A stretch of DNA of 58,255 bases from Dehalococcoidia bacterium (GTDB lineage Bacteria; Chloroflexota; Dehalococcoidia; SM23-28-2; RBG-16-64-32), in NCBI GenBank assembly GCA_030649945.1, contig JAUSFE010000017.1, positions 1-58,255 of the forward strand, in the 5' to 3' direction. The notes under the pieces are model-generated. The model saw only the letters and a program-made list of their open reading frames with translations, was not told the origin of the DNA and did no database searches. The position numbers and the translations under genes are program-made. Position 1 is the first letter of the stretch, and the number at the start of each line of letters is the position of its first letter. This document shows, in pieces, positions 16,547-24,834 of this stretch.

Positions 16547-18136
16547 ATGGACTCAAGAGACCGGCGCCTCTGGTGGCAGTGGGGGACCATCTACCAGGTC
16601 TACCCGCGCTCATTCATGGACAGCAGCGGCGATGGCGTGGGAGACCTGAACGGCATCACCAGCCGGCTGGACTACCTGCAGTGGCTGGGCGTCAACGCCG
16701 TCTGGATCTCGCCCATCTTTCCGTCCCCCATGAAGGACTTCGGCTACGACGTCGCCGACTACTGCGACATCGACCCCCTTTTCGGCACCCTGGCGGAGTT
16801 CGACACGCTCCTTGCGGAGGCGCACCGCCGCGGACTGAAGGTGCTGCTGGACTTCGTGCCCAACCACACCTCGGACCAGCACCCGTGGTTCACCGAATCC
16901 CGCGCAGCGAAGGACAGCCCGAAGCGCGACTGGTACATCTGGAAGGACGCCCGGCCGGACGGCGGCCCGCCCAACAACTGGCTCGCCAACTTCGGCGGCA
17001 TCGCCTGGACGTGGGACGAGACGACGCAGCAGTACTACTACCACGCCTTCCTGGCAGAGCAGCCCGACCTGAACTGGCGCCACCCCCAGGTGCAGGCCGC
17101 CATGATGGACGCCCTGCGCTTCTGGCTGGACCGCGGCGTGGACGGCTTCCGCGTGGACGTGATGTACCACCTGATCAAAGACGCCCAGTTCCGGGACAAC
17201 CCGCCGAACCCCGACTACAGGGAAGGCGGCCACCCGTACAGCGCCCTCCTGCCCGTCTACTCCTGCGACCAGCCGGAGGTACACGATATCGTCGCCCTCA
17301 TGCGGCGCACGCTGGACGAATACGAGGACCGGCTGCTGGTCGGCGAGATCTACCTGCCCATCGAGCGCCTGGTCCTCTACTACGGCTCCGCCGGCGACGG
17401 CTGCCACCTGCCGTTCAACTTCCAGCTCCTGCTCAAGCCCTGGAACGCCCGCATCATCGCCGCCGTGATCGACCAGTACGAGGCCGCCCTCCCGGCCGGC
17501 GGCTGGCCCAACTGGGTCCTGGGCAACCACGATAGGCCCCGCTTCGCCAGCAAGGCCGGCGCCGCGCAGGCGCGGGTGGGCGCCATGCTCCTCCTCACCC
17601 TGCGCGGCACGCCCACCATCTACCAGGGCGAGGAGATTGGCATGGAGAACGTGCCCGTCCCGCCCGAAATGATCCAGGACCCGCCCGGCAAGACCCTGGG
17701 CTATGGGCGCGACCCCTTCCGCACCCCCATGCAATGGGACGGCGCCCCCAACGCCGGCTTCACGGCCGGCAACCCCTGGCTGCCGCTCGCCGGGAACTAT
17801 CGCGCGGTGAACGTCGCCGCGCAGACGGACGACCCCGCGTCCATGCTCAGCCTCTACCGCGATCTCCTGGCGCTGCGCCAATCGCAGCCGGCGCTCATGG
17901 CCGGCGCCTACCGCCCCGTGCCCGCCGAGGGCGACATCCTGGCCTACGTGCGCGAGCTGGACGGCGCCCGCTTCCTCGTCGTCCTCAACTTCGGCCGGCA
18001 GGAGCGGCGCTTCGCCCTGGAGCCGTCCCTGCGCGGGAACATCATCCTCTCCACGCACCTGGACCGCGAAGGCGAAGCGACGGGCGACGCCGTCGAGCTG
18101 CGGGCCGATGAGGGCGTAGTGGTGCGCCTGCGGTAA
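16547..18136 (+). CDS. GH13 alpha-glucosidase / oligo-1,6-glucosidase-like enzyme
   Basis: A 529-residue glycoside hydrolase family 13 protein with no signal peptide, so probably cytoplasmic. Region I DFVPNH is at 102-107, the nucleophile Asp204 is in GFRVDV, the acid/base Glu267 is in GEIYL, and the stabilising Asp329 is in NHDRPR. IYQVYPRSFMDSSGDGVGDLNGI is typical of alpha-glucosidases and related isomaltases. C-terminal beta-domain follows MLLLTLRGTPTIYQGEEIGM. Precise substrate (maltose, isomaltose, sucrose or trehalose-type) cannot be decided. Confidence 0.88.
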   Translation: MDSRDRRLWWQWGTIYQVYPRSFMDSSGDGVGDLNGITSRLDYLQWLGVNAVWISPIFPSPMKDFGYDVADYCDIDPLFGTLAEFDTLLAEAHRRGLKVLLDFVPNHTSDQHPWFTESRAAKDSPKRDWYIWKDARPDGGPPNNWLANFGGIAWTWDETTQQYYYHAFLAEQPDLNWRHPQVQAAMMDALRFWLDRGVDGFRVDVMYHLIKDAQFRDNPPNPDYREGGHPYSALLPVYSCDQPEVHDIVALMRRTLDEYEDRLLVGEIYLPIERLVLYYGSAGDGCHLPFNFQLLLKPWNARIIAAVIDQYEAALPAGGWPNWVLGNHDRPRFASKAGAAQARVGAMLLLTLRGTPTIYQGEEIGMENVPVPPEMIQDPPGKTLGYGRDPFRTPMQWDGAPNAGFTAGNPWLPLAGNYRAVNVAAQTDDPASMLSLYRDLLALRQSQPALMAGAYRPVPAEGDILAYVRELDGARFLVVLNFGRQERRFALEPSLRGNIILSTHLDREGEATGDAVELRADEGVVVRLR

Positions 18137-18148
18137 ACGTCCGCCGAG

Positions 18149-18982
18149 TCACTCGGGCCTTTCGAGCGTTCGCCAGACCGCCGCGAAGTAATTTCGCGTC
18201 CACTCGTTGGCCGTCTTGCGGTTGGCCGCGAAGACGATGCGCAGCGCGGGGTGCGCGGCGTACATGTCGGCGATGGCCGCCGCGCAGAACGCCGGCGTGT
18301 AGTGGTGCACCTTCTTCGGGCTCAGGAAATCCTCGTACAGGGCCTCCACCACCAGCGCGTGCTGCTCGTACGTCGCAAGCTCCAGCAGCTGCTGGTGGAG
18401 CGCCGGCATGACACCGAAGCCCGCGAGCAGGTTCTCGAACGTCTTGCGCTCCACGACTGCGGCGATCTTATCCCCGTCCAACAGCGCGTAATCCCCTGCC
18501 GCCAGGCGCCCGCGCTCGACGTCGCCGCCCGGGAAGCGCCAGGGGTACCGCTCCTCGCTGGCGATGCGCACGCTGTACGCCGCCGGCCGCCGCTGGGATA
18601 CCAGCCTGGCGCCCGGGCGGCGCTGGCGCATGGACTGCTGCGTCTGCCAGAAGATCTGCTCGTAGCCCTCTCCGGGCCGCCCCTTGTACGTCTTCGCGAG
18701 GAAGAGGAAATCGCAGCGCTTGTAGCGGGCCCGGTCCAGCACCACGGAGAGCCGCACGCCCCGCCGCTGCAGGGCCACGATGGGCACCCGCTCCACTTCC
18801 TCCAGGAGACCATCGCCGGGTGGAGGCTCCTTCTCGCGCAGGCAGAAGATGTTCTGCGCGGCGCCCGGCCAGCGGTCCTGCACCCACAGCGTCAGCAGCG
18901 GGCGCTCTGCCTGGCGCAGCTGCAGGCGGTACGGGAAGCGCGAGTTGTCGGTTCTCTGCAGTATCCACTCACCGGCCGTCAT
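18149..18982 (-). CDS. ERCC4-domain nuclease-like protein
   Basis: A 277-residue protein from ATG 18982; a longer in-frame start at 19018 overlaps the promoter region of the T-box transcript. The C-terminal half holds the XPF/ERCC4 nuclease core: IASEERYPWRFPG, LAAGDYALLDGDKIAAVVERKTFENLLAGF, containing the GDY and ERK parts of the metal-dependent active site. The N-terminal ~130 residues, with an aromatic-rich QDRWPGAAQNIF segment, are not recognised. Such stand-alone bacterial ERCC4 proteins are predicted structure-specific endonucleases. It is transcribed away from the trp cluster. Confidence 0.75.
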   Translation of the reverse strand: MTAGEWILQRTDNSRFPYRLQLRQAERPLLTLWVQDRWPGAAQNIFCLREKEPPPGDGLLEEVERVPIVALQRRGVRLSVVLDRARYKRCDFLFLAKTYKGRPGEGYEQIFWQTQQSMRQRRPGARLVSQRRPAAYSVRIASEERYPWRFPGGDVERGRLAAGDYALLDGDKIAAVVERKTFENLLAGFGVMPALHQQLLELATYEQHALVVEALYEDFLSPKKVHHYTPAFCAAAIADMYAAHPALRIVFAANRKTANEWTRNYFAAVWRTLERPE

Positions 18983-19027
18983 CGGACTGGCACGATTATA
19001 GCGGCCCGGCGTCCGCAAATGTTCCGC

Positions 19028-19058
19028 TTGACACCTCTCTCGCCGTCTGTGCTACACT
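19028..19058 (+). promoter_or_regulatory. Promoter of the tryptophan T-box transcript
   Basis: TTGACA (19028-19033) and TACACT (19053-19058) with a TGC just before the -10 form an extended -10 promoter with a 19-nt spacer. It would start RNA near 19065, just upstream of the T-box stem I. Confidence 0.65.
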
Positions 19059-19077
19059 GCGCGCACAACCAAATAAC

Positions 19078-19400
19078 CAGCGGCGAAGAACGGGACTAGT
19101 ATCCTTCCAGGGAAGGATCCAGAGAGCCGGGGCAAGGTGAAAGCCCGGTTCCCGACCGGTGGGTGAATGGACCCGGGAGCCGCCAGGCGAACCCCCAGGA
19201 CATCCGAAGGTCAGGCTTTAGCCTGACCGGGGCAGTAGCCGAGGCCGGAGAGGGCACCGTTACAGGCCCAGGGGATCCTTCGACAGGCTCAGGATGAGCG
19301 GCCGGAGCGTCCCCGGAAGAAGGTCCGCCTCCGGGCGGACGAATTAGGGTGGCACCGCGAGCAGACCCCTCGCCCCTTCGGGCAAGGGGTCTTTTCATTT
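19078..19400 (+). promoter_or_regulatory. T-box riboswitch, tryptophan specifier
   Basis: This leader has the classic stem I landmarks: AGAGAGCCGGGG near 19122, GGTGAAAGCCCGG near 19136, and a specifier loop GAATGGACC whose TGG triplet at 19168-19170 encodes Trp. The T-box sequence AGGGTGGCACCGCG is at 19346-19359, directly before a terminator (19364-19398). Binding of uncharged tRNA-Trp would stabilise the antiterminator and allow transcription into trpB2, trpS and the other trp genes. Two dispersed repeats sit between stem I and the T-box: a GGTCAGGCT/AGCCTGACC palindrome (19209-19228) and a ccttcgacaggctcagga segment (about 19277-19295). Confidence 0.92.
19364..19398 (+). terminator. T-box-controlled intrinsic terminator
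   Basis: Left arm 19364-19375 and right arm 19380-19391 form a 12-bp stem with one mismatch and a 4-nt loop, followed by TTTTCATTT. It overlaps the 3' side of the antiterminator region and is the default off-state for the trp transcript. Confidence 0.85.
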
Positions 19401-19471
19401 GCCGGCCGCCTTCTCCGCAGGGGCGACCGGCCGGTTGCCCGGGGAGGCCCTGGGCGGAAGGAGGCAGCGCC

Positions 19472-20836
19472 ATGAGCCAGTACAAGTACCTGCTCGATGA
19501 AAAGAGCATCCCCACCCACTGGTACAACATCGCGCCCGACATGGCCGCCGCGGGTTCCCCCCTGCCCCCGCCCATCCACCCGGCCACGCACCAGCCCATC
19601 GGCCCGGAGGCGCTGGCGCCGCTCTTCCCCATGGCCCTCATCCAGCAGGAGGTCTCGACGGAGCGCAACATCTCCATCCCCGACGAGGTGCGGGAGGTCT
19701 ACAAGCTCTGGAGGCCCACTCCGCTCTACCGCGCCCACCGCCTGGAGCAGGCCCTGCAGACGCCTGCCCACATCTATTACAAGTACGAGGGCATCTCCCC
19801 GGCGGGCTCCCACAAGCCGAACACCGCCGTCGCCCAGGCCTATTACAACCGCGAGGCCGGCATCAAGCGCCTGACCACGGAAACGGGCGCCGGCCAGTGG
19901 GGCAGCGCGCTGGCCATGGCCTGCAACTTCTTCGGCATCGAGCTGAAGGTCTATATGGTCAGGGTCTCCTACCAGCAGAAACCCTACCGCCGGATCATGA
20001 TGGAGACCTGGGGCGCGAAGGTCCTCGCCTCGCCTACAAACGAGACGAACGCCGGGCGCTCCATCCTGGCGCAGGACCCGGACTCGCCCGGCTCGCTCGG
20101 CATCGCCATCTCGGAAGCGGTCGAGGAGGCCGCCACGCGCGACGACACCAACTACTCGCTGGGCTCCGTCCTCAACCACGTCCTCCTGCACCAGACCGTC
20201 ATCGGCCAGGAGGCGCTCCAGCAGATGGAGCTGGCCGGCGAGTACCCGGACGTCGTCATCGGCTGCGTCGGCGGCGGCTCCAACTACGCCGGCCTCGCCC
20301 TCCCCTTCATGCGCGAGCGCCTCGTGGAGGGGAAGAAGACGCGCTTCCTCGCCGCCGAGCCGGAGGCCTGCCCCACCATCACCCGCGGCGAGTACCTGTA
20401 CGACTTCGGGGACACCGCCGGGACCACGCCGCTCATGCAGATGCACACGCTCGGCCACACCTTCATCCCGGCGGGCATCCACGCCGGCGGGCTGCGCTAC
20501 CACGGCATGGCGCCGGTCATCTCCAAACTCGTCGCGGACGGCTACGTGCAGGGGCGCGCCTACCACCAGACCAAAGTCTTCGACGCCGCCATCCAGTTCG
20601 CCCGCACGGAGGGCATCATCCCCGCCCCAGAGTCCGCCCACGCCATCCAGGCGGCCGTGGACGAGGCCCTCGCCGCCCGCGAGGCCGGCGACCGCCGCGT
20701 CATCCTCTTCAACCTCAGCGGCCACGGCCACTTCGACCTCGCCGCCTACGAGCAGTACCTGAGCGGCAAGCTGGAGGACTACGCCTACCCGGCGGAGAAG
20801 GTGCGCGAGGCCATGGCGGGAATACCGAAGGTCTAG
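19472..20836 (+). CDS. trpB2: TrpB2-type tryptophan synthase beta-like enzyme
   Basis: A 454-residue PLP enzyme. The start is ATG 19472 after a GGAAGGAGG site; the frame is open upstream through the T-box but that is not coding. SPAGSHKPN contains the PLP-binding Lys115, and VGGGSNYAG is the phosphate-binding loop. Its N-terminal extension ([18 protein letters not shown]) identifies the TrpB2 group, which works without TrpA and can make tryptophan from serine and indole. It is the first gene under Trp T-box control. A separate trpB1 lies at 31764. Confidence 0.93.
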   Translation: MSQYKYLLDEKSIPTHWYNIAPDMAAAGSPLPPPIHPATHQPIGPEALAPLFPMALIQQEVSTERNISIPDEVREVYKLWRPTPLYRAHRLEQALQTPAHIYYKYEGISPAGSHKPNTAVAQAYYNREAGIKRLTTETGAGQWGSALAMACNFFGIELKVYMVRVSYQQKPYRRIMMETWGAKVLASPTNETNAGRSILAQDPDSPGSLGIAISEAVEEAATRDDTNYSLGSVLNHVLLHQTVIGQEALQQMELAGEYPDVVIGCVGGGSNYAGLALPFMRERLVEGKKTRFLAAEPEACPTITRGEYLYDFGDTAGTTPLMQMHTLGHTFIPAGIHAGGLRYHGMAPVISKLVADGYVQGRAYHQTKVFDAAIQFARTEGIIPAPESAHAIQAAVDEALAAREAGDRRVILFNLSGHGHFDLAAYEQYLSGKLEDYAYPAEKVREAMAGIPKV

Positions 20837-20867
20837 AGCAATGGAGCATCGGAGCATGGGAGCATCT
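20836..20867. repeat. Left arm of four-helix-bundle cassette 1 (4 x 8 bp)
   Basis: Four 8-bp units (gagcaatg, gagcatcg, gagcatgg, gagcatct) start on the last base of the trpB2 stop codon and contain the ATG of the next gene. The array is the reverse complement, with about two mismatches over 31 bp, of the array at 21353-21410. Together they look like terminal inverted repeats. Confidence 0.85.
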
Positions 20868-21362
20868 AAGGCAACCGGCGGTTCCGGCGACACGGGCAGC
20901 GTCCACAGCTTCCGAAACTCGCTTCTCTGGCAACGTAGTCAGGACCTGGCAGTCGATGTCATAGCGGTGAGCCGACTCGTACGCAAGGACGACGCTGGCC
21001 GCTCGGTGATCAGGCAGCTGATTGCCTCAGCAGGCTCGGTGGCGGCTAACATCGCGGAAGGCCATGGGCGCTACTCTGTAGCGGCTTATCGCAACCACCT
21101 CTCGATCGCGCGAGGTTCAGTAGCCGAGACGGAGAGCTGGATTGACCTTCTTCATCGGAGCGGGTACATCGACGCGGCAACAGAGCGACCACTCGTCCAA
21201 GAGTGCGAAGCCATCATCGCGGCTCTCACAAGCGCGATGCGGCGGCTCGAAGCGCGCCTAAACGAAGGGAAACCCGGATTGATTCGCGAGGAGACTGCGG
21301 AGTACGGCCTATATCACGGAGAGGTTGCCGAAGCCGAACCACCTGACTTTGCGATGCCCTGA
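20841..21362 (+). CDS. Four-helix-bundle protein (S23/IVP family), copy 1
   Basis: A 173-residue protein. NSLLWQRSQDLAVDVIAVSRL, QLIASAGSVAANIAEGHGRYS and AYRNHLSIARGSVAETESWIDLL are hallmarks of the four-helix-bundle family first seen as proteins in 23S rRNA intervening sequences; the biochemical role of the family is not established. The start ATG and the first ~10 residues are encoded by the left 8-bp repeat arm, and the stop TGA lies in the right arm. It is wedged between trpB2 and trpS in the operon direction. The second copy (22501-23001) is a clear paralog. Confidence 0.85.
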   Translation: MEHRSMGASKATGGSGDTGSVHSFRNSLLWQRSQDLAVDVIAVSRLVRKDDAGRSVIRQLIASAGSVAANIAEGHGRYSVAAYRNHLSIARGSVAETESWIDLLHRSGYIDAATERPLVQECEAIIAALTSAMRRLEARLNEGKPGLIREETAEYGLYHGEVAEAEPPDFAMP

Positions 21363-21410
21363 TGCCCTAATGCTCTCATGCTCCAATGCTCCAATGCTCC
21401 ATTGCTCTCC
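21353..21410. repeat. Right arm of four-helix-bundle cassette 1 (7 x 8 bp)
   Basis: Seven 8-bp units (gatgccct twice, then aatgctct, catgctcc, aatgctcc twice, attgctct) include the stop codon of the four-helix-bundle gene. The outermost unit is the reverse complement of the outermost unit on the left side. Confidence 0.85.
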
Positions 21411-21427
21411 AAGCGAGGTAACCACCC

Positions 21428-22501
21428 ATGACTGACCGCACCAGTACCACAACTGCAAACACCGGGGCGCCGCCCGCCCGCCGCCCCCGCATCCTCACCG
21501 GCGACCGGCCCACGAGCGATTCCTTTCACCTCGGCAACTATGTGGGTACGCTGGCCAACCGCGTCCGCCTCCAGGATGAATACGAGACTTTCCTCCTGCT
21601 GGCCGACCTGCATCTCCTGACGACACGCACCACAAACCTGGAGGAGATAGGCCACAACATCCACGGCCTGGTGCTCGACTACCTCAGCGTGGGAATCGAC
21701 CCGGAGAGGACCACCATCTACCTCCAGTCGCTCGTGCCGGAAGTGATGGAGCTGACCTGGATCTTCATGTCGCTCGTGAGCGTGCCCAGGGCCCAGCGCA
21801 TACCAACCCTGAAAGAGCAGGTGCGCGACCTCAAGCTGCAGTCCGCCTCCATGGCCCTGCTCGCCTACCCTGTCCTGCAGGCGGCCGACATCCTCATGGT
21901 CAAAGGCGATCTCGTGCCGGTGGGCAAGGACCAGCTCTCGCACATCGAGCTCACGCGCGAGATCGCCCGCCGCTTCAACGACACCTTCGGCCCGGTGTTC
22001 CCGGAGCCCGAGGGCCTCGTCGGCGACGTGCCAACCCTGCCGGGCACTGACGGCAAGGCCAAGATGAGCAAGTCCCTGGACAACGCCATCTTCCTCACCG
22101 ACGACGCCCGGACAGTCGAAGAGAAGGTGCGGTCCATGTACACCGACCCAAATCGTATCCGCGCCGACATCCCCGGCCGTGTGGAGGGCAATCCGGTTTT
22201 CATCTACCACGACGCCTTCAACGACGACCGCGCGGAGGTGGAAGACCTCAAGGCGCGCTACCTCCAGGGCAAGGTGGGCGACGTGGAGGTGAAGCGCAAG
22301 CTGGCCGCCGCCATCAACCGCTTCCTGGACCCCATCCGCGCAAGGCGGGCAGAGTTCGCGCAGCGCAAGGGCCTCATCGACGAGATCATCCAGCGGGGGT
22401 CCGACCGAGCGCGCCGGGAGTGTCAGCGCACGCTGGCCGAGACCCGCCAGGCCATGGGCCTCACGTACTTCCGCGGCGCCGCCGACGTGGAGGTGGAGTG
22501 A
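21428..22501 (+). CDS. trpS: Tryptophanyl-tRNA synthetase
   Basis: A 357-residue class I synthetase that charges tRNA-Trp. The HIGH-type motif appears as SFHLGNYVG and the KMSKS loop is intact at residues 212-216. The Trp-pocket regions [12 protein letters not shown] and [24 protein letters not shown] are typical. Placement behind a Trp-specific T-box makes sense because low tRNA-Trp charging would raise synthetase and biosynthesis together. The stop TGA shares its A with the next start (TGATG). Confidence 0.95.
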   Translation: MTDRTSTTTANTGAPPARRPRILTGDRPTSDSFHLGNYVGTLANRVRLQDEYETFLLLADLHLLTTRTTNLEEIGHNIHGLVLDYLSVGIDPERTTIYLQSLVPEVMELTWIFMSLVSVPRAQRIPTLKEQVRDLKLQSASMALLAYPVLQAADILMVKGDLVPVGKDQLSHIELTREIARRFNDTFGPVFPEPEGLVGDVPTLPGTDGKAKMSKSLDNAIFLTDDARTVEEKVRSMYTDPNRIRADIPGRVEGNPVFIYHDAFNDDRAEVEDLKARYLQGKVGDVEVKRKLAAAINRFLDPIRARRAEFAQRKGLIDEIIQRGSDRARRECQRTLAETRQAMGLTYFRGAADVEVE

Positions 22502-23001
22502 TGGACGAGAAGATGCAATCAAGCAATCAGGCGAGCATGCAATCGAGCAATCAGCCGTACAATTACCAGAGGCTGGACGTGTGGCAGAAGGCGCAAGAGG
22601 TGGCGGCAGCTGTTATCCGCATGGCGCGGGCGCTTCCACGTGACCCGGCGTCCGTGACCCTTGCACGCCAGTTGGTCGCCGCCGCTGGCTCCGTTGGCGC
22701 AAACGTAGCGGAAGGGCACGGGCGTTACACCTTCGCCGCCTACCGGAACCACCTCTCGATTGCCCGCGGATCCGCTTGCGAGGCGGGGAGCTGGTTAGAC
22801 TTACTAACTCGAACCGAATACATCAACCCCTCCCATAACGACAGCCTCCAGAAGGAGCTCTCGTCCATCGTCGCCATCCTGACGAGCAAGATGCGCGATC
22901 TAGACAACCGTGCCGCCGCTCAGAAGCGACCGGCAGTGCGGGAAGCAACCGCCGGCTACGGCCCCGAGTCATTCCCAGACCATGATGACCTGTTCGATTG
23001 A
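22501..23001 (+). CDS. Four-helix-bundle protein (S23/IVP family), copy 2
   Basis: A 166-residue paralog of the 20841 gene; shared blocks include AAGSVGANVAEGHGRYTFAAYRNHLSIARGS. ATG 22501 overlaps the trpS stop by one base. The first ~20 residues are low-complexity Ser/Asn/Gln/Met encoded by the left repeat arm, so the folded part begins at about YNYQRLDVWQKAQE. The stop codon lies in the right arm. Its location between trpS and trpE repeats the pattern of copy 1. Family members have no proven biochemical activity. Confidence 0.85.
   Translation: MDEKMQSSNQASMQSSNQPYNYQRLDVWQKAQEVAAAVIRMARALPRDPASVTLARQLVAAAGSVGANVAEGHGRYTFAAYRNHLSIARGSACEAGSWLDLLTRTEYINPSHNDSLQKELSSIVAILTSKMRDLDNRAAAQKRPAVREATAGYGPESFPDHDDLFD
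22513..22556. repeat. Left arm of four-helix-bundle cassette 2 (5 x 8 bp)
   Basis: Five 8-bp units (atgcaatc, aagcaatc, aggcgagc, atgcaatc, gagcaatc) lie inside the start of the coding region. The unit sequence differs from cassette 1, but the period is the same and it matches the inverse of the right arm at 22993-23037. Confidence 0.8.
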
Positions 23002-23037
23002 TTGCTTGATTGCTTGATTGCCTGATTGCCTGATCGG
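22993..23037. repeat. Right arm of four-helix-bundle cassette 2 (5-6 x 8 bp)
   Basis: Units ttcgattg, attgcttg (twice), attgcctg (twice) and a partial atcgg follow the end of the four-helix-bundle gene and include its stop codon. attgcttg is the reverse complement of caagcaat in the left arm. The array ends just before the trpE start. Confidence 0.8.
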
Positions 23038-23046
23038 AGCACGTCC

Positions 23047-24561
23047 ATGTTCACATACCAACCAGACCTCGCCGCCATCCGTGCCCTCGCCGCCCGCGGC
23101 GACAACAACCTCGTCCCCGTATACCGCGACGTCCCCGCGGACCTGGAGACGCCCGTCTCCGCCTTCCTCAAGGTCGCGCGCGGGGAACACTCCTTCCTCC
23201 TGGAGTCTGTGGAAGGCGGCGAACGGCTGGCCCGCTACTCCTTCATCGGCACCGAGCCGTACCGGGTCCTGCGCTCCGGGCCCTTCCCGGACGCCGGCGA
23301 GGGCGCGGACCCCCTGCGCGACATCGAGGCCGAACTCTCGCGCTACCGCCTCTCCCACCCCAAAGACACCGAAGCACGCAGCGCCCTCCCGCGCTTCACC
23401 GGCGGCGCCGTCGGCTTCCTCGCTTACGACGTCATCCGCCACTTCGAGCCCCGCGTCCGGGTCCCGCAAAACGACCCCACCGGCCTGCCCGAGGCGCTTT
23501 TCATGTTCGTAGACGCCTTGCTCGTCTTCGATCACCTCAAGCACACGATCAAGGTCGTCGCCCACTGCCGGCTGGACGGCGATGTCGAGTCCTCTTACCG
23601 CCAGGCCTGCTGGAGGATCGACGAGCTGGCCAAGCGCCTGAACAGCACCCTGCCCGCCGCGCCCTACCACATGGAGCCGGGCGGACACATCGACGACCGC
23701 GTCGAGTCGAACGTCGGCCGCGACCGCTACATCGAGATGGTGGAGCGCGCGAAGAGATACATCGTCGCGGGCGATGTCATCCAGGCCGTGCCGTCGCAGC
23801 GCCTCTCGCGCCGGACCCATGCCCACCCCTTCTCCATCTACCGCGCGCTGCGCAACGTCAACCCCTCGCCCTACATGTACTACCTGAACATGGGCGACTT
23901 CCAGATCATCGGCGCCTCGCCAGAGATGCTGGTCCGCGTTGAGGACGGCGTCGTCGAGACCCACCCCATCGCCGGCACCATGCCCCGCGGCCGCGACGAG
24001 GACGAGGACGCCGCGATTGAGGAGCGCCTCAAGAACGACGAGAAGGAGCGCGCAGAGCACGTCATGCTCGTGGACCTCGGCCGCAACGACATCGGCCGCG
24101 TCAGTAAGCCCGGCACGGTGAAAGTGACCGACTTCATGATCGTGGAGCGTTACTCCCACGTCATGCACCTGGTCTCCCGCGTCCGCGGCAAGCTCCGGGA
24201 CGGCATGTCCGCCTACGACGCCCTGCGCGCCTGCTTCCCCGCCGGTACGGTCAGCGGCGCGCCCAAGATCCGCGCCATGGAGATCATCAGCGAGCTGGAG
24301 CCGGACCGCCGCGGCCCATACGCCGGCGCCGTCGGCTACTTCGACTTCTCCGGCAACATGGACACCGCCATTACCATCCGCACGATGGCGCTGAAGGACG
24401 GCGTGGCGCACATCCAGGCCGGCGGCGGCGTGGTGTACGATAGCGTCCCCGAGACGGAGTACCAGGAGACCCTGAGCAAGGCCCGCGCCACGCTCGCCGC
24501 CATCGAGCAGGCGGAGGCCATGGAAGAAGGCCTGATCACCACCGGCAGCCTGGGATATTGA
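23047..24561 (+). CDS. trpE: Anthranilate synthase component I
   Basis: A 504-residue chorismate-using enzyme. I choose ATG 23047 (MFTYQPDLAAI); an in-frame ATG at 23026 lies in the repeat arm and is less likely. LLESVEGGERLARYSFIG holds the Trp-feedback site region. HPIAGTMPRGRDEDED, DLGRNDIGRV, and FPAGTVSGAPKIRAMEII are the catalytic and Mg-binding chorismate-domain motifs. It is expected to pair with TrpG, encoded downstream. Confidence 0.95.
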   Translation: MFTYQPDLAAIRALAARGDNNLVPVYRDVPADLETPVSAFLKVARGEHSFLLESVEGGERLARYSFIGTEPYRVLRSGPFPDAGEGADPLRDIEAELSRYRLSHPKDTEARSALPRFTGGAVGFLAYDVIRHFEPRVRVPQNDPTGLPEALFMFVDALLVFDHLKHTIKVVAHCRLDGDVESSYRQACWRIDELAKRLNSTLPAAPYHMEPGGHIDDRVESNVGRDRYIEMVERAKRYIVAGDVIQAVPSQRLSRRTHAHPFSIYRALRNVNPSPYMYYLNMGDFQIIGASPEMLVRVEDGVVETHPIAGTMPRGRDEDEDAAIEERLKNDEKERAEHVMLVDLGRNDIGRVSKPGTVKVTDFMIVERYSHVMHLVSRVRGKLRDGMSAYDALRACFPAGTVSGAPKIRAMEIISELEPDRRGPYAGAVGYFDFSGNMDTAITIRTMALKDGVAHIQAGGGVVYDSVPETEYQETLSKARATLAAIEQAEAMEEGLITTGSLGY

Positions 24562-24590
24562 TTGGAGGTTGGAGGTTGGAGATTGGAGGC
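24562..24590. repeat. Short tandem repeat (ttggagg type) after trpE
   Basis: Units of about 7 bp (ttggagg, ttggagg, ttggaga, ttggagg) start directly after the trpE stop codon. The reverse-complement type (cctccaa) occurs at the start of trpF (29688-29724), so the two arrays have the opposite orientation seen for the cassette arms. Confidence 0.75.
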
Positions 24591-24605
24591 CGGAACCGGG
24601 CGTAC

Positions 24606-24627
24606 GGACAGACCTTCAGGTCTGTCC
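24606..24627. repeat. Dispersed palindrome with CTTCAG centre
   Basis: GGACAGACC and GGTCTGTCC flank a central TTCA (22 bp in all), preceded by the cgtac form of the usual cgtag. Identical palindromes lie at 42905-42926 and 42957-42978. Intergenic, between trpE and trpG. Confidence 0.8.
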
Positions 24628-24695
24628 AAACAAACGCCGCGAGCGAGCCATGCGCACCGATAACCGCGACGCCATCACGAATCCCTTCCCCCGCA

Positions 24696-24808
24696 GGCCA
24701 GGCTCTAAGCCCGGCCGGCCCAACGGAGGTCGCCCATGATCCTGCTCATCGATAACTACGACAGCTTCACCATCTTCGTTTTCCGAAGGCCGGGCTCTCA
24801 GCCCGGCC
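24696..24808. repeat. Two related palindromes bracketing a trpG start fragment
   Basis: A GGCCAGGCT/AGCCCGGCC palindrome (24696-24716) and a GGCCGGGCT/AGCCCGGCC palindrome (24788-24808) each precede a copy of the trpG start, about 20 bp before the ATG. Each copy therefore has the same hairpin, a GGAGG-type ribosome site and the start codon, as a direct repeat. Confidence 0.75.
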
Positions 24809-24834
24809 GCCTGCCCGCGGAGGGCCACACATGA
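24736..24834 (+). pseudogene. Duplicated 5' fragment of trpG (32-codon mini-ORF)
   Basis: The first 36 nt equal the trpG start at 24831 with a single synonymous change ([12 protein letters not shown]). The frame then runs through palindromic sequence and ends at a TGA that overlaps the real trpG ATG (ATGA, 24831-24834). It is a decoy start rather than a working gene, but if translated it would couple to trpG. Confidence 0.8.

Noticed and set aside
16610..18058. 482-codon open frame opposite the GH13 gene
   Set aside because: GH13 active-site motifs on the other strand are intact; this frame shows only compositional similarity to proteins.
19349..19471. Upstream extension of the trpB2 frame
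   Set aside because: It covers the T-box, terminator and ribosome site; the family start is at 19472.
20836..23037. A diversity-generating retroelement, because its Avd protein is also a four-helix bundle
   Set aside because: No reverse transcriptase, template repeat or variable repeat is present; the proteins match the S23/IVP type.
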